Assembly (NCBI GenBank): GCA_002786065.1
Contig: NHNY01000001.1
Location: 1,612,001 to 1,676,000, forward strand
Origin: Microcyclospora pomicola
Taxonomy: Eukaryota > Ascomycota > Dothideomycetes > Capnodiales
Direction: 5' to 3'
DNA length: 64,000 nucleotides
Of the stretch, positions 54,501 to 64,000 are shown piece by piece. Position 1 is the stretch's first letter. Each line of letters begins with the position of its first letter. A program made the position numbers and the translations under genes. The notes below the pieces were generated by a model. That model saw only the letters and a program-made list of their open reading frames with translations. It was not told the origin of the DNA and made no database searches.

Positions 54501-57500
54501 CCAGCGTCGGCTGTGTTCAGACCACCAGACGGGGAAGCGCATCCTTGCCACTGTTGAGTGTGACCCTCGTACCTGGTCGGAGTCCCCTCTCACAAAGGCT
54601 CTACCGTAGCAGCCGGAAGAGCGTGCGAAATGAGATCACTTGGCCGGGGTACGAGAGCATCCGTCGACTTTGGACTCGAGCTAAGCACCCGACGGGACTC
54701 AGGCTTCCAGCGTGCCGGAGCGCCGGTGATACGGTAGCTTCGAACTATCTGCCGCGGTCTCGGGACACGTCAAAGTCAAGCCCTCTCGCTACAATGGATA
54801 ACGGTCTCTCTGGATTCTGACAGAGTCTCTTGCTGCGGGTTGGGGCACAGATGGTGATGATAATCTCACCATCGCCGTAGCGGCTGGGCTTAGCGAAACT
54901 CTGCCCGATCGAACGGCTGATACCCGACTTTCCGGATTCCACCCGCCTCTTTGTCACTCGGGTGCAACAAGCACCAGACCAGAACTTCCACGGGCTTCGG
55001 CTAGTTCTGTACAGTATACCTTGGGTGGTGACATGTTCACCTAGTTGCGATGGCCGGGAATCAAAAGCGAGGTAGGGATCGAGAAGATGCTCCAGTATAT
55101 TGGTACGAAATCACGCCGCTTCGCATGAATGCCGAGTGGGCGGAAAAGAGCTTCGTCTCTTCACGCGTCACCTGCATCTCGAAACATCAGCACAATCCTC
55201 TTGGCAGCGTGCGGCATTTGCATACAGTACCCAACAGCGATCAAGCAACGGAGAACAGCGCCCATCACAATCACATCGCCAAGAACTAACCCCCACACCA
55301 ACGACGACGACTATAAGACTACTCACCTGCCAGTGCGAGGATCCAAATGTCGTATAGCTAGATGGGCTGGCTGATAGCTATCTCTGAGCATTCGCATCCC
55401 CAAGTCGTTACATACAGTACACGTGGATACCAAAGTTTGCGATCTTTGCCGTAACAGGCAAACGTAAACCCAGAGAATGGTAAGCGCAGCTACGCTTGTA
55501 CACGCTTGTTGCACTTCCGGGGCTACATCCCGACCTTCCATCGAACGGGCACTTTGCTCAGACAGGTGCGAGCACAGGCACAGCCAGGGTCCGACATGAC
55601 AGGGCCTGGAATCCTGGTGGCTTGTCGCTGCCGCGTCCCGATCTTCAGGAACAAGAAAGACGTTCACCAACATCGACTTTGCGGTTCACCACACTATTTG
55701 TCGTACAACGGCTCTTCATTCACGTGCAAACATTGCCGGGTCTGTGCCGCAATGGTTGGTGCGTGCCGTCTTCAATGCGGCACAGGGCCTCATCAGAAAC
55801 CACGGAATGTTGGCAATACTGTGATATGCCGGAAGATCAAGTGCCTTTCGGTATTGCAGACGACACAGTCCAGACCTTCGTGTTGACGGTAAATTATGCA
55901 ATGAGATGAAATATTGCCATTCGACGTCCGAATTTGGCGTCGTCTTGGCTGCATTGAAACCACTCTTTTCAATGCAGCTTGCGTTCTTCGACACATCGCG
56001 AAGCAATTAGCGAAGCAGCCTGTGCCGCCCACAACAATCTGGGGAACCACAGTCTACAGCAACGTCTATTTTCAATGCCGGCTCAGCACCATCCGCCCGC
56101 CATCAGCCACCTTCCCCGTTCGACCAGAGTTGCATCCTTCTGGAGCCTTCCAGTTCCAGGTCCACGAACGCATTGACAGTAGGGGTAATCCTGAAGGCCA
56201 AGCTTTCTCACCATTCCTCGGCCACGAATCCATGGTGAGTCGCGGCAGATGAATATCCAGATTCGCAACGGGATCCTTGGCCCCCGGAGATCTGTAACTA
56301 AGACAGGGAGCTTGAGAACATACCGCGCCTCCCAACTCAACAGATATCACCCTGGTCATCCTCCTGTTGTTGTCGCTGTTGTTAGAGCTTTGTGCCATAT
56401 CCTCCCCTGCGATGGAGTGGTAGCAAACGTCCAACGGCCAACTGCTGGAAGCTATGGGGAGCGTTCCGAACTGAGACAATGTGGGTTTGACAGGAAAGCA
56501 GAGCCGCACAGTCCTGCTTCGCCAGACCCTCGTCGCTAGCAATTCGCTTCAATACGCGAGTCTGTCTTGCGTGCGGCGTGCCTGCTGTGCCACAGTTCCA
56601 TTGATGAATCTCTTCGCTAACGGCAATGCCAGCGCAGGTGTGCCTGACACCACATTGCTTGTACATAGTTGTTGCCATAGTGCCACGGCCCATTCCGTTC
56701 TACAAAGCTCTCGTGAAGATCAGTATTGGCTGGGCATCGAGAATTCGACCCAACTGTAGATCCTTTTCACTATTGGCAATTGACAGCGCTGATGAAGGGT
56801 TTCATCTCCACACGCCAACAGGCGGTTCAGCATCGAGACCAAGAGCCTTCTCGGATCCGAGCTCTTTCCCAGGGTCTGCTTGCAAGTTCTATTGCATATC
56901 GATAAAACATGCAACGTTGTGGTAGTAAAAGCACCGTGGTCAAGGTGAGATTCTATCGAATAGATGCATTGGCGACGTCCAATAGTGCTGTATCACAATC
57001 TCAACACCGCAATAACGCGGGGCGGGTACTTCTTGGAAAACCAGCTTTTCGGTCCAAATTCCCAGCTCCACCAGGCAATGGATCTAGTTTCGGATCACCT
57101 TCCGGAGACGCGGCAAAGCTGGTTCACGGTATTGTTTCTTCACCCCACTCTTCGGGCATGTCAACAATAGACATGTCTGATCTATCGTCTGCTTCGAGTT
57201 CCCCGGATAGCTACCTTACTATTGGAACAGCCTCGTCGCTTGTTCGCTTGGGAAACCCTGGCGGAGCTCGCCTGACCTTACCTGATGCTTGTTCATTGGG
57301 AGCTGTGATTGTGGAAGATTCGTGTAAAGCGACAGGACGTCAATTGTCGTCATTCACCTCGCGCGAGGAACCGTAGATTTCTAGGAGGCACATAGCGATG
57401 TTGGGCTGTCGGATGAGATGTCAACCCTTCGGACGTCTTCTCGCTTAGCCATGTCAGACTGGTCGGTGAGAGATGTCTCTGCTTAGATCAAAGTGACTCG

Positions 57501-58220
57501 CAGTGTCAAGATGTCTGATTCATGCACCCTCCCTCGCAATGGCTGATGGGACTGAGGTCTATTGGGAAAAATTCTGCTGTTGTGGTTCCAGTATGCAACT
57601 GCTCGTCGTGCAATCACCGTCGTGCCTTTACCTTACAAGCATGGTAGATGCTACAGATCCGTCTCACGTGTCAATTACATTGCGAAAGAGGCAAGACAAG
57701 TCGCAGACGTCCTGAGATTTGTGGTAAGAAGTGAAGCCAGGATATCTCAAAGTGAAGAGATAGGTATTCATGAGTATAAATGTAGCAATCGATGGTCTGA
57801 ACGTGATGCTGCTGATCAATGCCATAGACTGCCTGAGGCTAGCCAAATGCACACTGTCCTCTCCTACAAGTATCAGCATCGCCGCAGTGCCAATGACCTG
57901 GTCTCATACGCGGACATAGCAAGATGTTCTGCTCAAGAATTCATGTCACCATGAACATGTGTAGCAGTTCGAGCAGGTACGGCGCGCCACATCGCTCATA
58001 ACGGCCAGTCTACGCTTCGAAGCTCGCGTCACCTGTTTGGAGCCTCACACCACTACTGCTGGACATCAGTCCATCATTCTGTAATTCAAGCAACAAACTC
58101 GCCATACACCTTGATCTCTTCACCCATACCGCTCGAGACCCGCAGTACCGTACATATCAGCTTCATAAACCAACACGGTCACCACTGTCACATCCGAAAC
58201 CCGCACATCAACCGGCCGCA
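51532..58220. promoter_or_regulatory. 6.7-kb gene-poor block upstream of msnA
   Basis: The largest gap in the window, between divergent starts of the C2H2 regulator (-) and proteasome beta6 (+). The first kilobase left of it probably contains the regulator's 5' leader (in-frame upstream codons to 51828). STRE-like AGGGG occurs near 52502 (TGAGGGGCC). GTACAGTA-type strings recur (about 53231, 55011, 55218, 55411). Frames of up to 232 codons (53543-54241, minus) exist, but none carries a domain. One minus-strand stretch with a splice-like start (56398 leftward) is described under findings. The rest holds nothing I can name. Confidence 0.4.
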
Positions 58221-59077
58221 ATGGCCTCTCTCTTCCACACCGGCATGGCCTCAGAAGTCCCAGGCTACTCCTTCGCCAGCGCACCAACAGCAGCATCCGG
58301 CGAGCCCAAACAACACGGCTTCTACCCGTACGTTCCCCCATCTCCTCCTGCCCATCTCCTTCCCCTCCAACTGACGCAAACGTCCACAGATACACCGACA
58401 ACGGCGGCTCCACGCTGGGCATCACAGGCAAAGACTTCACCATCATCGCCGGCGACACACGCAGCACGTCGGGCTACAGCATCAACAGCCGCTACGCGCC
58501 GAAGCTGTTCCGCATCGGCGGGGCCGGCGCCGCGCACACGGGGGCCAAGATCGTGCTGTCGGTCGTGGGCTTCGCGGCCGACGGCACCGCGCTGGCCGAG
58601 CGCCTCGACACGGTCGTCAAGATGTACCGCTACCAGCACGGCAAGGACATCTCGGTGCACGCGTGCGCGCAGCGCCTCAGCCACATCCTCTACCAGAAGC
58701 GCTTCTTCCCCTACTACGTGACCGCCATCCTGGGCGGCATCGATGAGACGGGTACCGGCGCGCTGTACAGCTACGACCCCGTGGGCAGCTACGAACGCGA
58801 GCAATGTCGGGCGGCTGGCGCGGCGTCGAGCTTGATCATGCCGTTCTTGGATAACCAGGTCAACCTGAAGAATCAGTATGATCCCGAGAGTGGGGTGGGG
58901 CTGGAGAAGGTGCAGCGTGTGCCGGCGCCGCATAGTCGGGTCATGGTCGAGGAGCTGGTGCGGGATGCGTTTACGAGTGCGGTGGAGAGACATATCGAGG
59001 TCGGCGATGGGCTGCAGATGATGATCATCACGGAGAACGGGATTGAGGAGACGTACTCGGAGCTGAAGGAGGATTAG
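58221..59077 (+). CDS. PRE7: 20S proteasome subunit beta6
   Basis: A non-catalytic beta subunit of the 20S core (beta6, human PSMB1). Two exons (58221-58327 and 58390-59077) encode 264 residues; the 62-nt intron has a GTACGT donor and ACAG acceptor. The propeptide (about 1-40) ends before DNGGSTLGITGKDF, where the mature domain starts. Conserved segments are GYSINSRYAPKLFRIG, LSVVGFAADG, YHILYQKRFFPYYV-type helices and GALYSYDPVGSYEREQ. The end, DAFTSAVERHIEVGDGLQ, is almost invariant in beta6. A short Gly/Ala/His insert (GGAGAAHTGAK) lies before the first internal strand; a longer loop here is usual in fungi. It is convergent with MDM31. Confidence 0.96.
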
Positions 59078-59475
59078 ACATGGTCGGTAGGGAAGCCATT
59101 CATGACACGAATAAGAATTCGAAATTGCGTCGTCTGTTCCCAGAAAAGGTGTTGGCCGAGCGAGTGACTTCCGTGTCTGTAAGATACCAACCATGATGTA
59201 TTAAACGGCAGAGGACATGCGACTTAGAAGATCACACAGCACCGGTAGTAGAGAAGTTTATTACTGCTTAGGTGGGATGAAACGAGTGTTCGTCGTCCGG
59301 CCGCGCCGCCTATATACCATGAAGCCACTCCTACAATAACCCGTATGTATGTCTATGAACCCCATCCACACGCCTCGGAACGCCATGCTATGCCATGAAA
59401 ACCAGATGAAGAATATGTACAGCCCCTGCCAAACCCATACGCGCCGGTATGGAGAATGCCGTCACCATGGTTTTC
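59078..59475. other. Convergent 3' spacer PRE7 / MDM31
   Basis: 398 bp between stop codons of two convergent genes. Nothing beyond likely overlapping 3' UTR sequence is seen. Confidence 0.4.
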
Positions 59476-61539
59476 CTACGCCAGCTGGCCCGCCAGGCCG
59501 ATGAACAGCGCCTGCGCCGCCAGCTGCAAAGTCCAGAAGCCGACCTTCTTGATCCGCTTGGTACGCTGCTGGTTGTCGGTGATATCGCGCGCGAACGCAT
59601 CGTACGTCTCGCGACTCAGGTCGTCGAGCAAACCGCTGTCGAAGATGGTCCAGGAGCCGTCGAACTCGGACTGTCGCTTGACGACGCGGCAGTTCACGGG
59701 GATGAACGCGCGGCGGGAGTTGATGTATGCGACGATGGGCCGGACTAATGCATTGGACACGTAGGAAAGGTCGGTGGTGAAGATGGGAATGGCGGCGCGG
59801 ACGTCGTTGAGGTGGACGCGGATGTCCAGGACAACGAAGCGTTTGTCGTTTTCTTCCTCTTCAGTCAATCGTGAGCGGTGTTGTGACTGAGACATTGGAA
59901 TATCTTCGTGCTCCTCGTTGTTGATCACGCTGTCTTGCGATTCGTGTCGCCGTGTCTGTGTGTTGGTCACAGTGGCTTCCATGCGGTCGTAGAAGTCAGA
60001 CATGACTTTCGCAATGCTGCCCTCGTCGTCGTTCGGGATCATCATGTCAGCCACGATATCGACATTGCCTTCATGGATCCATGAGAATGGACCATCGACG
60101 CCTCGGTTCAGATGATCGATCTTAAGTCCATCTATCCGCAGTCGACTGTGCTTCTTCCATTGTCCCGCTTCGCCTTCCGCCATGCCATCAACAAGAGCGA
60201 CTCCAGTATGGCTATGGACCTGGCGAGGGTGTATGGTGAAGAGGGAGTCGTCAAACGCTCCACTCAGGTTGTTGGCGCATATGAAGTCGTAGAACAACCA
60301 CTGCTTTCGGAGTCGAGGCAGCTCGCAATTGAACACGCTGACTGTGAATGGTCTAAAATTCTTTGGTTGGTAGATTGTCAACAGCACATCTTCCATCTTG
60401 AAGCTGTCGATCTCAAAGTCGCCAGTGTTATGTGTATGTCTGTAGCTCTTAGGATCTCTGATCTCGCCCGTAGGGAAGACTGAGGTCCGATCAATCACCC
60501 CACGAACACCTCGAATCTCAACATCATGTAATAGACCTTTGCCATTGAACCACTTGGTAAATGACAAGGTCACGTTCACCGTGTCGATCGTGACATCGAA
60601 TTGTGTGTAGTTTCCATCATCCTCAGGAACATTCTCTGTCCGGCCATGTGCTGCTGCTGCCGCTGCCGCTGCGGTCTGTGATGAGCCTTTGCTGACTGAT
60701 CGCTCTCTCTTGTTCTGACCAGGCCTGCGCGAGACGAAAACGTTATGGAATGTGATTACACCATCTTTCCAGGCAGGAACGATAGCACTCTCGAACACCA
60801 CCTTAATGCCAGACGACTTGGTAAGATAATTGCCGACCCAGCCAGCCAATGTCTCTTGGGCGAAGACTGTGTTCAGCGCCCAGATTGCACCAGAGACAAA
60901 GGTGGTGGTCCCGATGACAACCCATAGAACGTGACCCCAAAAAATCCATGATAAGAAAGCTCCAATATCATCGCTATTGAATGGACGCGCGCTGCGGATC
61001 GAGAACCACTTGAATCTGATGGCCAATCGATGCCAGAACCCCGTTGCTGCCGACAAGAGCTCTTCTTTGGTCGGGCGATGGATGTGCGACAAGCGATCAT
61101 AGAGATATTTCCCACTGCTGAATGAACCAGCGGATCCTTTCACATTGTGCAAAGCTTCTCCATCAAGTGTTGCTTGTTCTCGAGGCTTCTTTTGATCTGA
61201 CGGCGGGATACTGCTCGCGAACCGTGCCTGTGTGCTGCTCTGCTTGAGTAGATCTTGCAAAAGGGACGGTGCTAGATTGCTTCGTCTTTGGAAGGCGTTG
61301 AAATGGCTTAAACGCCTAGATATGCTTGTCGAAGTCCATCGCGTGATGCCATCCTTCGTTGAATCATCATGTGGGCTGATAGACGGCGTCGAATATGCTT
61401 TCCCCCTCGATGCGATACAGTATCGCGCAGCGCTGCTGTCGGGTCGCACCCATCGAAAGGAATTGGGCACGCTGTCCGCGACTGTGGAAGTAAAGGGACG
61501 CGAAACCGCCGCTCTTGCTGCTCGTGCGGTGATGTACAT
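59476..61539 (-). CDS. MDM31: Mitochondrial inner membrane protein Mdm31
   Basis: Mdm31/Mdm32-family protein of the mitochondrial inner membrane, needed for mitochondrial shape, DNA nucleoid stability and cardiolipin homeostasis in yeast. One exon encodes 687 residues. The N-terminus is Arg/Ser/Ala-rich without acids (MYITARAARAAVSRPF), fitting a matrix presequence. A first membrane segment lies near 205-235 (FWGHVLWVVIGTTTFVSGAIW). The family core follows (AQETLAGWVGNYLT, VFESAIVPAWKDGVITFHNV, VTLSFTKWFNGKGLLHDVEIRGVRG in parts). A polyalanine run (about 290) comes from GCT/GCC codons. The C-terminus ends with a second hydrophobic segment (FWTLQLAAQALFIGLAGQLA). It is head to head with PNO1. 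Confidence 0.92.
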   Translation of the reverse strand: MYITARAARAAVSRPFTSTVADSVPNSFRWVRPDSSAARYCIASRGKAYSTPSISPHDDSTKDGITRWTSTSISRRLSHFNAFQRRSNLAPSLLQDLLKQSSTQARFASSIPPSDQKKPREQATLDGEALHNVKGSAGSFSSGKYLYDRLSHIHRPTKEELLSAATGFWHRLAIRFKWFSIRSARPFNSDDIGAFLSWIFWGHVLWVVIGTTTFVSGAIWALNTVFAQETLAGWVGNYLTKSSGIKVVFESAIVPAWKDGVITFHNVFVSRRPGQNKRERSVSKGSSQTAAAAAAAAHGRTENVPEDDGNYTQFDVTIDTVNVTLSFTKWFNGKGLLHDVEIRGVRGVIDRTSVFPTGEIRDPKSYRHTHNTGDFEIDSFKMEDVLLTIYQPKNFRPFTVSVFNCELPRLRKQWLFYDFICANNLSGAFDDSLFTIHPRQVHSHTGVALVDGMAEGEAGQWKKHSRLRIDGLKIDHLNRGVDGPFSWIHEGNVDIVADMMIPNDDEGSIAKVMSDFYDRMEATVTNTQTRRHESQDSVINNEEHEDIPMSQSQHRSRLTEEEENDKRFVVLDIRVHLNDVRAAIPIFTTDLSYVSNALVRPIVAYINSRRAFIPVNCRVVKRQSEFDGSWTIFDSGLLDDLSRETYDAFARDITDNQQRTKRIKKVGFWTLQLAAQALFIGLAGQLA

Positions 61540-61822
61540 CGCCCTACCGCATCTTGTCCTTCTTGCGACCGTGTGGGCGATGGTTGAGCATCAAACCAGC
61601 AATGGTAAAGAGAATGGTGAATAATATCGCTGGATGCTGCTGATTGTCTGCCGTGAATCAAGCTTCGATGACATGACGCTGTCGTGGTAGATAATTCCGG
61701 CGCTAGTGCACATGAAATTCGGGGTCTATGGTGGAGAGGAACAGAAAATTGTTGCTCTAGTAAACTACTTACATCCACAAGTGCACAGAGCCGTTTGGTA
61801 ACACGATCACAAGGTCTTCACG
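61540..61822. promoter_or_regulatory. Compact bidirectional promoter, MDM31 / PNO1
   Basis: Only 283 bp separate the two start codons, so both genes must share regulatory DNA. No obvious TATA box or RRPE/PAC element was seen. Confidence 0.5.
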
Positions 61823-62623
61823 ATGCCAGCACCTACCGCACTCCAACGAGCGCCAGAAGATCTGGCCGTTGAGGCAGCCACTCACGATGTACCTCAAATC
61901 GCAGCGGGCACAGACGAGGGCGTGGACATTTCGCTCGATGGAGGCGTCGACAACATAGAAGGCGCACAAGGTGTCGTAGAAGCAGACACAATGGACATCA
62001 CTGTCGAGGACGATCCGGAACTTGGTTCAACTCAAGCCACACTCTTCTCCCCGGAGTTTGCATCTAAATCGACTCACCGTGTCGAGGAACGCAAAGTTCG
62101 TGTCCCACCACACCGCATGTCCCCACTGAAGAACTCGTGGCCCAAGATCTACCCCCCCTTGGTCGAACACCTAAAGCTACAGGTGCGGATGAACATCGCC
62201 AAGAAGGCTGTTGAACTACGCACATCCTTACACACGACCGACACTGGAGCGATTCAGAAAGGCGCTGATTTCATCCAAGCGTTCTGCTTGGGTTTCGATC
62301 TGGATGATGCGATTGCGCTGCTGCGGCTCGACGATCTCTACATCCAGTCGTTTGAGGTCAAGGATGTCAAGACGTTGAACGGCGAGCACATGGGTCGTGC
62401 CGTCGGACGCATAGCAGGAAAAGACGGCAAGACGAAGTTTGCTATTGAGAACGCGAGCCGCACGCGGATCGTGCTGGCAGATCAGAAAGTCCATATCTTG
62501 GGCGGGTTCAAGAACATCCACATCGCCCGCGAGGCTGTCGTCAGCTTGATCTTGGGAAGTCCACCGGGCAAAGTATACGGGAACCTACGTACAGTGGCGG
62601 GACGCATGAAGGAGAGATTTTAA
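61823..62623 (+). CDS. PNO1: Pre-rRNA processing KH protein Pno1/Dim2
   Basis: An essential 40S ribosome assembly factor that binds the 3' end of 18S rRNA and escorts Nob1 and Dim1. One exon encodes 266 residues; yeast Pno1 has 274. The first 90 residues are acidic and variable. The conserved body begins at VEERKVRVPPHRMSPLKNSW and covers a degenerate first KH fold (AVELRTS, GADFIQAFCLGFDLDDAIALLRL in parts). The second KH fold is visible as HMGRAVGRIAGKDGKTKFAIEN (in parts), with the GKDG loop and the R-T-R-I-V-L segment. The end, GKVYGNLRTVAGRMKERF, is diagnostic for Pno1. Nucleolar and later cytoplasmic. Confidence 0.96.
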   Translation: MPAPTALQRAPEDLAVEAATHDVPQIAAGTDEGVDISLDGGVDNIEGAQGVVEADTMDITVEDDPELGSTQATLFSPEFASKSTHRVEERKVRVPPHRMSPLKNSWPKIYPPLVEHLKLQVRMNIAKKAVELRTSLHTTDTGAIQKGADFIQAFCLGFDLDDAIALLRLDDLYIQSFEVKDVKTLNGEHMGRAVGRIAGKDGKTKFAIENASRTRIVLADQKVHILGGFKNIHIAREAVVSLILGSPPGKVYGNLRTVAGRMKERF

Positions 62624-63149
62624 ACCTGTGTGTCTGGGCTAGTGATGCACGCAGCAGAACGGTGGAATTGATTTCAGCGAGGAGTTTGGCGTTCTAGAGG
62701 GATGACAAGTTAAGATGAACGAAAGGAGACATATAACTTTCTCCTGAAATGCTTGCAATGCTATGGCGCTAGGTCATGAGGTTACGGAAGATTACGAAAT
62801 GCAAAGAAGGCACTGCTATCCACCCTATGGTCCATTTCCCTCTCAAACCCTATGGCTTGCTGTATTAGAACATATTTACAAGCCTTGCATGCCCTCACTT
62901 CAGAAGCTCGAAATATCAGCGTCACGACGTCGGTCGTATATCGTCTTTAAGTATAGAATCATGTTCAGATAGACCTCAACCCTAAGTTGGCAAGACGACA
63001 AGCGCCGCCAATTGAATTTCCTCAAACATACCTCAATACACCAGGCGAAACACATCAAACCTTCCTGATTGACAACCATCTGCGCTGGATCTTGTGTTGC
63101 TAGAGTGCGACGCTAATCAGCAGCTTTTTCAAGAAGTCATTCGGCCAAC
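62624..63149. other. Intergenic spacer PNO1 / hydrolase
   Basis: 526 bp between two plus-strand genes; fairly AT-rich in its middle. It contains the PNO1 3' flank and the promoter of the last gene. No other feature is supported. Confidence 0.4.
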
Positions 63150-64000
63150 ATGGCACCTAAACGTCGCAAGCTCAACCCTAATCAAGCAGTCTCCTCTCCG
63201 CCTGCAGAAGAATCCAAGTCAGAGTCACCAGCCGACCAGACAACACAGGATGGACCTTCTTCGCAGCCTGATCCGGCCCAAGAGGAGTACACATTACCGT
63301 TCCCGGATAAACCAGAGAAATCCATCACATGCATCCGCTACTCTCCTCCCGGCAGCAACAATGAAAGCGAGAAGCGTGCTACTGCTTCTACGCAAGCACG
63401 TCTGATTTTCACTCACGGCGCTGGTGGCGGTCTAGCAAGCGCCGCAATGCAGGATTTCAGCTGCGGGTTTGCACGGGAGGCCGAGCTGGTGTGTTTCAAG
63501 GGGACGATGCATATGGGCAATCGGGTTAAGGCGTTTGCGGCGGTGGTGGAGGAGGAGGAGCGGAGTCGAGCCAAAGGGGAAGAAAGTGCTGAAGGTGGGA
63601 GTAAGCTGGCAGCGCTCGGAGGGCGGAGTATGGGCGCACGAGCGGCGGCCATGTTAGCCGCTACGCCTGACTACGAAGGAGTGGTAGAGGCGCTGGTGTT
63701 GGTGTCTTTTCCATTGGTGAGTGCCAAGGGGGACCGGCGAGAGGAGGTACTGTTGAATATTCCGGCAGGTGTGGACGTCCTTTTCATTTCAGGCGATCGA
63801 GATAGCATGTGTGATCTTGATGACCTGAGGGAAGTGATGGGAAGGATGAATGGAAAGACCTGGCTTATGGTGGCGGAAAATGCGGATCATGGTATGGGCT
63901 TGAAGGGAAAAAGAGCTGGTGAAGTGGAACTTCGCGGAAAGACTGGACTGGTTGCTGCGCAATGGTTGGAGGCGAGAAATCAGAGTAAGAGGCAGGGGAG
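63150..64000 (+). CDS. Alpha/beta hydrolase, KANL3/Tex30 type (partial, right edge)
   Basis: An open frame from MAPKRRKLNPNQA in a good context (CCAACATGG) continues for at least 283 codons and leaves the window without a stop. A basic, Ser/Pro-rich N-terminus (about 1-60) may carry a nuclear localisation signal (KRRK). The hydrolase fold follows: RLIFTHGAGGG (oxyanion region), the nucleophile elbow LGGRSMGAR (GxSxG), VDVLFISGDRDSM with the acid Asp, and NADHGM with the catalytic His. This is the pattern of the KANL3/Tex30 group. KANL3 belongs to the NSL acetyltransferase complex in animals, but Tex30-like fungal proteins have no fixed role, so function stays open. Any downstream intron is unseen. 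Confidence 0.82.
   Translation, partial: MAPKRRKLNPNQAVSSPPAEESKSESPADQTTQDGPSSQPDPAQEEYTLPFPDKPEKSITCIRYSPPGSNNESEKRATASTQARLIFTHGAGGGLASAAMQDFSCGFAREAELVCFKGTMHMGNRVKAFAAVVEEEERSRAKGEESAEGGSKLAALGGRSMGARAAAMLAATPDYEGVVEALVLVSFPLVSAKGDRREEVLLNIPAGVDVLFISGDRDSMCDLDDLREVMGRMNGKTWLMVAENADHGMGLKGKRAGEVELRGKTGLVAAQWLEARNQSKRQG

Noticed and set aside
54261-54593. 110-codon minus-strand frame (FPVWWSEHSRRWVN...)
   Set aside because: Reads partly like protein, but has no recognisable domain and the opposite strand is equally open, so coding strand cannot be chosen.
56909-57376. 155-codon plus-strand frame, Ser-rich
   Set aside because: No domain, no start context, and a second overlapping frame of similar quality; not enough to call a gene.
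58322-59194. 290-codon minus-strand open frame
   Set aside because: Antisense to proteasome beta6; His/Leu/Arg-rich mirror composition.
1-64000. tRNA, rRNA, CRISPR, telomere repeats, transposons or viral fossils
   Set aside because: I looked for B-box-like GTTCGAA strings, terminal repeats, reverse-transcriptase or transposase motifs and regular spacers on both strands and found none I could support by eye.

Overview
The window is nuclear DNA from a filamentous ascomycete (Pezizomycotina). Genes are monocistronic and lie on both strands. Coding introns are short (55-134 nt) with GT..AG ends and CTAAC/CTGAC branch-like motifs. The gene set includes fungal-only families: a Zn2Cys6 regulator, DUF7707-type and Ser/Thr-rich GPI proteins, a heme-thiolate peroxygenase and an hxB-type MoCo sulfurase. 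The many long single-exon genes and the secretome style suggest Dothideomycetes (Mycosphaerella-like), but that placement is an inference. I see no rRNA, tRNA, CRISPR array, intact transposon or viral fossil.

Layout. 0.3-8.3 kb: an MFS transporter (-), eIF2B gamma (+), Arp2/3 subunit 1 (-) and ornithine aminotransferase (-). 9.5-14 kb: an NAD(P)-binding protein (+), the ER permease chaperone Shr3 (-) and molybdenum cofactor sulfurase (-). 14.9-21.1 kb: a secreted peroxygenase (+), a DUF7707 GPI protein (-) and glutamine-dependent NAD+ synthetase (+). 23.2-28.8 kb: one 5.7-kb exon encoding a DH-BAR-SH3 RhoGEF. 30.2-39.3 kb: a METTL21-like methyltransferase (-), a small PHD-finger protein (-), a three-exon secreted protein with a DUF4430-like C-terminus (-) and a Ser/Thr-rich GPI protein (+). 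39.8-47.4 kb: a Zn2Cys6 regulator (+), a single-pass membrane protein of unknown function (+), a TUG/Ubx4-type UBX protein (-) and a thioredoxin-PITH protein (+). 49.7-51.5 kb: an Msn2/MsnA-type C2H2 stress regulator (-) with more than 6 kb of gene-poor DNA upstream. 58.2-64 kb: proteasome beta6 (+), Mdm31 (-), Pno1/Dim2 (+) and a KANL3/Tex30-type alpha/beta hydrolase running off the right edge (+).

Most of the window is conserved housekeeping, with a proteostasis and translation bias (eIF2B gamma, proteasome beta6, Txl1, Ubx4, Pno1). A more accessory stretch (about 15-39 kb) holds four secreted or GPI-anchored proteins. Three neighbouring minus-strand genes (ornithine aminotransferase, Shr3, MoCo sulfurase) all bear on nitrogen use, though chance clustering is quite possible. 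I found no obvious new multigene system. The best leads are a PHD finger with a replaced zinc ligand, the gene-poor block upstream of the stress regulator, an uncharacterised Cys-containing membrane protein, very small initiator exons, and a few small open frames that deserve RNA evidence.
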